NCBI GenBank assembly: GCA_021850325.1
Contig: JAJZMF010000044.1
Location: 1 to 62,214, forward strand
Direction: 5' to 3'
Source: Actinomycetes bacterium
GTDB taxonomy: Bacteria; Actinomycetota; Acidimicrobiia; Acidimicrobiales; Palsa-688
DNA length: 62,214 nt
Part shown: piece by piece, positions 57,221 through 62,214 of the stretch
How positions within the stretch are numbered: the first letter of the stretch is position 1
Layout of the letters: every line of letters starts with the position of its first letter
Made by a program: the position numbers and the translations under genes
Notes under the pieces: model-generated
What the model was told of the DNA's origin: nothing
Databases searched by the model: none
What the model saw: only the letters and a program-made list of their open reading frames with translations

Positions 57221-59239
57221 TCAGCCTTCCTTGCTGTGGACCACGGCCGCTCCCCAGGGGCGCAAGCTGTGCCGGCCAGAGACCGCGGCCCCGCTCAGCA
57301 GTTCGGTACCGGGCCAGGTGAGCTGCACCTCGCGCTCGGTCGGCGTCTGGTTTACCAACAGTTCGTAGCGGTCGGCGCCGTCACGGCGCACGGTCCGCTC
57401 GGTCCCCGGGCCGGGGCCGGGTGAGGCCGTTGCCCGGGCCAGGTCGTACAGGCGGGCCATGCCGGCCTGGTCCAGCCTGGTGCCGACGTAGTAGGCCGTG
57501 CCGGCGCCGTGCGCCGTGGCCAGCACCGCAGGCCTGCCCGCCCAGGGGCCGTCAGCCAGCCGGGCCAGGACCTTGCCGTCACGCTCCACGGCCACATCGG
57601 CCCAGAACGTGGCCGTTGTGCGTGCCCCGTCCTCCCACTCCACCTCGAGCACCTGGCCCTCGGGCAGGGGGGCGACGTCGAGCACGTCGCAGCCCATGAG
57701 GGGGCGCAGAGGCCCTCCGTAGGGGCCCAGGCGCACAGCGTCGCGTTCGTCGACGATCCCGCTCCAGAACGAGATGAAGGCCGTACCGCCGCCCTCGACG
57801 TAGGAGACGAGGTTGGCCCCCTCGGCGTCGCTGAGCAGGTACAGGCTGGGCACGACGATGGCCTTGTAGGGTGCCAGGTCCTCGCCCGGCTGGCAGAAGT
57901 CGAGGGTGCTCAGCCGCTGGTAGAGGGACCGCAGCATCCAGTCCAGCTGGCCCTGCACCGTGAGGTCCTGGGCCGGCTGTGCCACGCCCTCGACTGCCCA
58001 CCAGTTGGGCCAGGAGAAGACCACGGCAACCTCGGCCTGCACCCGCGCCGGCGCCAGCCGGCCCAGTCGGGCGAGCTCACGGCCCAGGGTGACCACCTCG
58101 GCCCAGCCCGGTGCGTCCACGCCGGAGTGGGGGAGCATGGCGGAGTGGAACTTCTCGGCCCCGCTGCGCGAGGCCCGCCACTGGAAGAAGAGCAGGCCCG
58201 CGGCGCCGCGGCCCAGTGCCTGGTAGTTCATGGCCCGCATCTGGCCGGGAGCCTTGGGCACGTTGTGGGCCCGCCAGTTGACCCGCTGTGTGGTCTGCTC
58301 CATCACCAACCAGGGGGCCGACTTGTTGAGGGAGCGCACCAGGTCGTAGTGCAGCGCGGAGTGGGCGGTGCTGTCGGGGTCGCCGGGGTCGGGGTAGTTG
58401 TCGGTGCACACCACGTCCAGGTGCGACGCCCAGGCGAAGTAGTCGAGCGGCTTGAACAGGCCCATGAAGTTGGTCGTTATGGGGACATCGGGCCGGGCCG
58501 CCCGCAGGACCTGCTTCTCCTCCAGGAACTGCTCCAGGTAGGCGTCGCTGGTGAAGCGTTTGTAGTCCAGGAGCTGGGCCGGGTTGCCGAAGGTGGGGGT
58601 CATCCGGGGCGGGAGGACCTCCTCGTAGGAGCTGTACCCCTGGCTCCAAAAAGCGGTCCCCCAGGCCTCGTTCAGCTCTTCGACGGTCCCGTAGCGGCGT
58701 TGCAGCCAGGCCCGGAAGCTCGCCGCGTGGTGGTCGCAGTAGCAGTAGGGGACGTGGCAGGCGTACTCGTTGTGGACGTGGAACATGCGTACCGCCGGGT
58801 GGTGGCCAAGCTCGTCCACCAGCTTCGTCGTCATGGCCAGGGCGAGACGGCGGTAGTTGGGGCTCACCACGCACAGGGCCTGGCGGCTGCCGTGGCTGTA
58901 GCGGGCGCCTCTCTCGTCCACCGGGGCCAGGTCCTCGTAGCGGGTGGCGGCCCAAGGTGGGGGGGAGGCCGTCGGGGTGGCCAGGTCGGCGCCGATGCCT
59001 GCGCCCTCGAGCAGGTCGAGGACCTCGCGCAGCCAGGCGAAGTCGAAGCGCCCCTCCTGCGGCTCCAGCCTGGCCCAGGAGAAGACCCCCACCGTCACCA
59101 GGTTGACCCCCGCCTCGCGCATGAGGCGCACGTCCTCGCGCCAGGTGGAGGCGGGCCACTGCTCGGGGTTGTAGTCGCCCCCGTAGTAGACAGGGTCGCC
59201 GGCTCTCCCGGCCGGGGAGGGGCTCGTGTCCAGGCTCAT
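57221..59239 (-). CDS. GH42 beta-galactosidase
   Basis: 672 residues, cytoplasmic, in three parts typical of GH42: a TIM barrel from residue 17 (YYGGDYNPEQWPASTWREDVRLM), a trimerisation domain at about 390-610 and a C-terminal beta domain. Acid/base Glu is in FHVHNEYACHVPYC and the nucleophile Glu in WLVMEQTTQRVNW. Cysteines in CHVPYCYCDHH are the zinc cluster of several GH42 enzymes. Substrates are usually galacto-oligosaccharides or arabinogalactan pieces rather than lactose. It is divergent from a LacI regulator across a palindromic operator. GGAGG lies four bases before ATG 59239. Confidence 0.95.
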   Translation of the reverse strand: MSLDTSPSPAGRAGDPVYYGGDYNPEQWPASTWREDVRLMREAGVNLVTVGVFSWARLEPQEGRFDFAWLREVLDLLEGAGIGADLATPTASPPPWAATRYEDLAPVDERGARYSHGSRQALCVVSPNYRRLALAMTTKLVDELGHHPAVRMFHVHNEYACHVPYCYCDHHAASFRAWLQRRYGTVEELNEAWGTAFWSQGYSSYEEVLPPRMTPTFGNPAQLLDYKRFTSDAYLEQFLEEKQVLRAARPDVPITTNFMGLFKPLDYFAWASHLDVVCTDNYPDPGDPDSTAHSALHYDLVRSLNKSAPWLVMEQTTQRVNWRAHNVPKAPGQMRAMNYQALGRGAAGLLFFQWRASRSGAEKFHSAMLPHSGVDAPGWAEVVTLGRELARLGRLAPARVQAEVAVVFSWPNWWAVEGVAQPAQDLTVQGQLDWMLRSLYQRLSTLDFCQPGEDLAPYKAIVVPSLYLLSDAEGANLVSYVEGGGTAFISFWSGIVDERDAVRLGPYGGPLRPLMGCDVLDVAPLPEGQVLEVEWEDGARTTATFWADVAVERDGKVLARLADGPWAGRPAVLATAHGAGTAYYVGTRLDQAGMARLYDLARATASPGPGPGTERTVRRDGADRYELLVNQTPTEREVQLTWPGTELLSGAAVSGRHSLRPWGAAVVHSKEG

Positions 59240-59431
59240 GGGCCTCCTATCGTCAACCGGCCGCAGCGCCGAGGCCCAGGCCGCGCGCTGCGCACTCCTG
59301 CGGGAACGGGAACGGCAGGCCCGCGAGGGCGAGGCCGGGTGCGCCCGGGCGCCAGGAGCGGCTCTGGTCAGGCACAGGCTCGGTCACTCTCCCTCCTTCT
59401 CCACTGGCCCACGGGGCCCCGGGCGGGACTG

Positions 59432-59449
59432 GTTGGGAGCGCTCCCAAC
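59432..59449. promoter_or_regulatory. LacI-family operator (18-bp perfect palindrome)
   Basis: GTTGGGAGCGCTCCCAAC is fully symmetric with a central CG step, the form bound by LacI/CebR-type regulators (TGGGAGCGCTCCCA). It sits between the GH42 gene and the lacI-type gene, about 190 bp from the former start and 87 bp from the latter. Confidence 0.88.
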
Positions 59450-59519
59450 GACTGACCGAAGGTACCAGAGGACGTGGGGGCCTGCAAGGGCTCCGCACGA
59501 GCACAGTTCAGGACCTAGT

Positions 59520-59525
59520 TATGAT
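59520..59525 (+). promoter_or_regulatory. -10 box (TATGAT) of the LacI-type gene
   Basis: TATGAT is one mismatch from TATAAT and ends ten bases before ATG 59536, placing transcription start almost at that codon. It overlaps the ATG at 59521, arguing against the earlier start. No clear -35 is seen. Confidence 0.55.
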
Positions 59526-59535
59526 CACGGGGACA

Positions 59536-60612
59536 ATGCAGGAGAAGCCACGTACGGCCGTTGGCCGTCCAGGGGGGACGGCTGTCGCCGGCCCCGTCCG
59601 GTCCGGTCCGGGCAAGCGGCCCACCATCGAGGACGTGGCGGCGCTGGCCGGTGTTTCGCGGGGCACCGTGTCCCGGGTGCTCAACGGCGGCGTCCACGTA
59701 CGGCCGGGCATGCTGGCCCGGGTCAACGAGGCCGTCGAGACTTTGGGCTTCTCGGTCAACCACGCGGCGCGGGCGCTGGCCTCGGGCCGGACCGGGTCGG
59801 TGGCCTTCGTGATCTCAGAGCGCGACGAGCACCTCTTCTCGGACCCGAACTTCGGCCTCTTCGTGAGGATCTTCACGAGGGAACTGCGCAAGCACGGCCA
59901 GCACCTGCTGGTCACAACGGCGCACGACTACGAGGAGGAGGCGTTCCTCGGCGACTACCTCACGGCGGGCCACGTGGACGGGGCCCTGTTCGCACTGCCC
60001 TACGAGGGTGAGGCGCTGCTCGACCGGGTCGCCCGTAGCGGGTTGCCCCTGGTGGTGCAGGGCCGGCCCATCGGCCACGAGGAAGAGCTGTCATGGGTGG
60101 CCCCCGACGAGGAGGCCTCGGCCTTCGAGGCCGTGCGCTACCTCCTGCGTCAGGGACGGCGACGGGTGGGCACCATCACCGGTCCCCTCAACACGAGCAG
60201 TGGGCGGGGACGCCTGGCCGGCTACCGCCGGGCGCTCGGGGACGCTTACTCCAGGTCCTTGGTGGCCGAGGGTGACTGGTCGGCCCGCTCCGGCCTCCTG
60301 GCGGCCCGCAAGCTGCTCTCCCGGGCCCCCGACCTCGACGGCCTGTTCGTGCACTCCGACCTGATGGCACTGCAGGCTCTGACCGTGCTGCGCGAGGCCG
60401 GGCGCCGGGTGCCCGAGGACGTAGCCGTGGTCGGCTTCGACGACTCGGTCGCCGCCACCATGGCCGACCCTCCGCTCACCACGGTGCACCAGCCCTTGGA
60501 ACGTTCGGCCGTCGAATCGGTGCGGGTGCTCAACGAGCTGATCTCAGGGGCGACCAGCGTGCCCCAGCACGTCGTGCTGGCCACCAGGTTGGTGAGGCGC
60601 CGCTCGGCCTGA
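59536..60612 (+). CDS. LacI-family transcriptional regulator
   Basis: 358 residues. The N-terminal HTH plus hinge is PTIEDVAALAGVSRGTVSRVLNGG and VNHAARALASGRTGSVAFVI; the rest is a sugar-binding periplasmic-protein-like domain ending VAVVGFDDSVAATMADPPLTTVHQP. A Gly/Pro-rich N-terminal lead of about 28 residues precedes the HTH. ATG 59536 is preferred over 59521 because of the overlapping -10. It probably represses the GH42 gene and itself through the 59432 palindrome, released by a galactoside or related sugar. Confidence 0.93.
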   Translation: MQEKPRTAVGRPGGTAVAGPVRSGPGKRPTIEDVAALAGVSRGTVSRVLNGGVHVRPGMLARVNEAVETLGFSVNHAARALASGRTGSVAFVISERDEHLFSDPNFGLFVRIFTRELRKHGQHLLVTTAHDYEEEAFLGDYLTAGHVDGALFALPYEGEALLDRVARSGLPLVVQGRPIGHEEELSWVAPDEEASAFEAVRYLLRQGRRRVGTITGPLNTSSGRGRLAGYRRALGDAYSRSLVAEGDWSARSGLLAARKLLSRAPDLDGLFVHSDLMALQALTVLREAGRRVPEDVAVVGFDDSVAATMADPPLTTVHQPLERSAVESVRVLNELISGATSVPQHVVLATRLVRRRSA

Positions 60613-60645
60613 GCGGGCGGGGCGGGCTGCCTCTACCATGGCCGG

Positions 60646-61959
60646 GTGGCCCAGGTCGACCCCGAGTTGCAGCCTGGCGCGCACCGGGGGGCCGGCCCGC
60701 AGGAGGACGGGAGCCTGCAGGGGACCGGGCCGCGCGCTCTCGCCCACTGGAGGTGGGCGATCATGGCCTCCTTCGGCCTGGGCGGGGTCACGCTTGCCGC
60801 CTGGGGCCCCCGCCTGCCGGCCATCAAGGCGCAGCTCGGTATGGGCACGGCCACCATCGGCTTGGTGCTGGCCATCAGCACCATCGGCGGCATAGGTGGG
60901 CTGGCCCTGGCGACGCCCCTGCTGCACCGGCTCGGGAGCCGGCGGGCGCTCAGCCTGGCCATCGTGGTCGTGGGAGCGGCTCTGGCGATGATGGGCACGG
61001 CCGTGGCCACTCGTTCCGTGCTGCTGCTCGGTGCCGCGTTCGCCGTGGTGGGGGCAGGGATCGGCACGCTCGACGTGCTCATAAACGTGGAGGGGGCAGC
61101 CATCGAACGGGCGGCCGGGCGCACCCTGATGCCCAGGATGCACGGTTCCTGGTCGGTCGGGGCGGCGCTGGGAGCGGGGCTCGGCGCCGCGTGCGCCGCC
61201 CTGGGCATAGGCCCCGCCGAGCAGTTGTTGGGCGAGGCGGTGGCGGTGGCCGGGGTTGCCCTGGTGGTCGCGCCGGCCGTGCCTCCCGGCAGCAGGGGCG
61301 GAGCGCGGCCCGCGGTGCAGGACCGGATGGTCAGGTTGCGCCACTGGCTCGCTGGATGGGCCGACTGGCGCCTGCTGCTGATCGGGCTCGTAATGCTGGG
61401 CGTGGAGATGGGGGAGGGCTCGGCCAACAACTGGCTCACCCTCGCCGCTCACAACGACCACGGCCAGGCGCCCGCTGTCGCCGCCCTCTTTTTCACCGCC
61501 TTCGCCCTGAGCGAGGCGAGCGCCCGCATCTTCGGGGGGCCGGTGGTCGACCGGCTTGGCCGTACGGGTGCCATCCGCTCCACGACGGCGCTCGGTGTGG
61601 CCGGCCTGTGCCTGTTCATACTGGGCACCGACCGTTGGCTCGTGCTGGGCGGAGTGGTCCTGTGGGCGGTCGGGGTCTCCATGGGCTTCCCGCTCGGGAT
61701 GTCCGCTGCGGCTGAGAGCGGCCCTGACCCGGTGGCGCGGGTGAGCGTGGTGGCGTCCATCGGTTACTTCGCCAACCTGGCCGGCCCGCCGGCCATCGGG
61801 GTGCTCGCCCAGTCGGTGGGACTGCTCGACGCCCTGTGGCTGATCGTGGCCCTCTTCGGCGCCGCCTTCGTCTGCGCCGGGGCGTTGCGCCCGCGCTCGC
61901 CCGGTGCCCCTGTGCCCGCCGGGGCGCCCGAGCTGCTCACCGGTCAGGCCCCCGGCTGA
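60646..61959 (+). CDS. MFS transporter
   Basis: 437 residues, 12 hydrophobic segments. Major facilitator features are the first half with GWGPRLPAI-type residues (AAWGPRLPAIKAQLGMGTATIGLVLA) and HRLGSRRAL after helix 2, and the second-half repeat at DRLGRTGAIRSTTALG. The W-GPRLP motif resembles the FucP/YbjJ-like group of sugar or small-molecule carriers. GTG 60646 lies six bases after TACCAT (60634-60639). It follows the LacI gene in the same direction but seems to have its own promoter. Confidence 0.9.
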   Translation: MAQVDPELQPGAHRGAGPQEDGSLQGTGPRALAHWRWAIMASFGLGGVTLAAWGPRLPAIKAQLGMGTATIGLVLAISTIGGIGGLALATPLLHRLGSRRALSLAIVVVGAALAMMGTAVATRSVLLLGAAFAVVGAGIGTLDVLINVEGAAIERAAGRTLMPRMHGSWSVGAALGAGLGAACAALGIGPAEQLLGEAVAVAGVALVVAPAVPPGSRGGARPAVQDRMVRLRHWLAGWADWRLLLIGLVMLGVEMGEGSANNWLTLAAHNDHGQAPAVAALFFTAFALSEASARIFGGPVVDRLGRTGAIRSTTALGVAGLCLFILGTDRWLVLGGVVLWAVGVSMGFPLGMSAAAESGPDPVARVSVVASIGYFANLAGPPAIGVLAQSVGLLDALWLIVALFGAAFVCAGALRPRSPGAPVPAGAPELLTGQAPG

Positions 61960-62023
61960 AGCGGCGCCCACCCGGGCCCGGGGGAAGGAGGCGCCTGGGA
62001 CGGGTTGGTACCATGGCCGGGCA

Positions 62024-62146
62024 ATGTGGAGGCTCCACCCCTCGGTGCTGCTCGGCGCGCTCTGGGCGACTGTCGCCGCCCGTTCGGTGAGGCGCCCGGA
62101 CCGGGAGCTGCACCGCCTGGCCCCTCCTGGCGCCCGGAGAGGCTGA
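62024..62146 (+). CDS. Short ORF, 40 residues, unknown
   Basis: ATG 62024 lies nine bases after TACCAT (62009-62014), like the leaderless starts elsewhere. The product is basic with a short hydrophobic stretch (HPSVLLGALWATVAARSV) and no family. It directly precedes another start at 62151. It may be a small membrane peptide or a spurious frame. Confidence 0.35.
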   Translation: MWRLHPSVLLGALWATVAARSVRRPDRELHRLAPPGARRG

Positions 62147-62150
62147 AGCC

Positions 62151-62214
62151 ATGGGCGGCGACCGACGTCACCGGCGGGCGTGCCCCAGTGGGAAGTTCCG
62201 CTACGCCGACCGGG
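62151..62214 (+). CDS. 5' end of a small zinc-ribbon-like protein (partial)
   Basis: ATG 62151 begins MGGDRRHRRACPSGKFRYADR and runs off the edge. The start CPSGKxRYxDR recalls a common small actinobacterial protein with later CxxC-GWHLT zinc-ribbon motif, but only the first 21 residues are visible. Confidence 0.45.
   Translation, partial: MGGDRRHRRACPSGKFRYADR

Overview
The window is very GC-rich and densely coded on both strands, with short intergenic gaps, many GTG/TTG starts and 4-bp ATGA/GTGA overlaps. Several genes point to an actinobacterium. These are a mycothiol-conjugate amidase, a relative of the mycothiol-linked Rv2466c family, an F420-pathway guanylyltransferase (CofC), an HU protein with a long Lys/Ala tail, a GAAC-N4-GTTC LexA box in front of an imuA'/imuB-type pair, and many genes whose start codon lies 6-9 nt behind a TANNNT box (leaderless style). 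The hopanoid-type glycosyltransferase, SpoIIE phosphatase and cupredoxin/NrfD genes would suit a deep lineage such as Acidimicrobiia, but that is an inference. No rRNA, tRNA, CRISPR array, insertion sequence or phage gene was seen.

Layout. 1-2.1 kb: a gene tail, then ahpC and a divergent two-cysteine OxyR. 2.1-8.5 kb: AcpS, a small acyl carrier protein, an amino-acid-type adenylating enzyme, a FAD-binding/MetA fusion and a MetY/MetB-type PLP enzyme. This looks like a carrier-protein-based sulfur or homoserine-type amino acid pathway. Two tandem GT4 glycosyltransferases and an HD protein follow. 11.4-18.4 kb: DedA, polysaccharide deacetylase, a sugar nucleotidyltransferase with a coupled nine-codon leader ORF, a GH63-type glucosidase, HU and CofC. 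18.5-23.4 kb: RpiB-like protein, RNase HII, an ABC exporter pair and a DinG-type helicase. 23.5-32 kb: a large Asp-box lipoprotein, a small Cys protein, an HpnB-like glycosyltransferase, then an overlapping operon of two paralogous lipoproteins and a divergent FtsH-type AAA protease. 32-39.3 kb: PAS-PAS-GAF-SpoIIE phosphatase, the SOS-boxed imuA'-imuB pair, FAH hydrolase, aldo/keto reductase and a one-cysteine DsbA-like protein.

39.3-48.2 kb is the most unusual region. A leftward operon encodes three copper-site (cupredoxin) proteins, a Tat-exported four-cluster ferredoxin whose third cluster has lost one Cys, an NrfD-type quinol-interacting membrane subunit and a membrane Ig-like protein. 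A NarL-type histidine kinase/regulator pair lies on one side and an orphan NarL-type regulator on the other. No molybdopterin subunit or cytochrome c is present. My reading is a quinol:cupredoxin electron-transfer module related to the FeS/NrfD half of alternative complex III.

48.2-62.2 kb: GNAT, a Thr-repeat surface protein, D-aminoacyl-tRNA deacylase, a small membrane protein behind a good sigma-A-type promoter, SCP2-like and Mca genes, an MBL hydrolase, an ABC exporter plus histidine kinase/response regulator operon, a GH42 beta-galactosidase divergent from a LacI regulator with an 18-bp palindromic operator between them, an MFS transporter and two fragments at the edge. Short tandem repeats sit in four of about ten convergent gene junctions.
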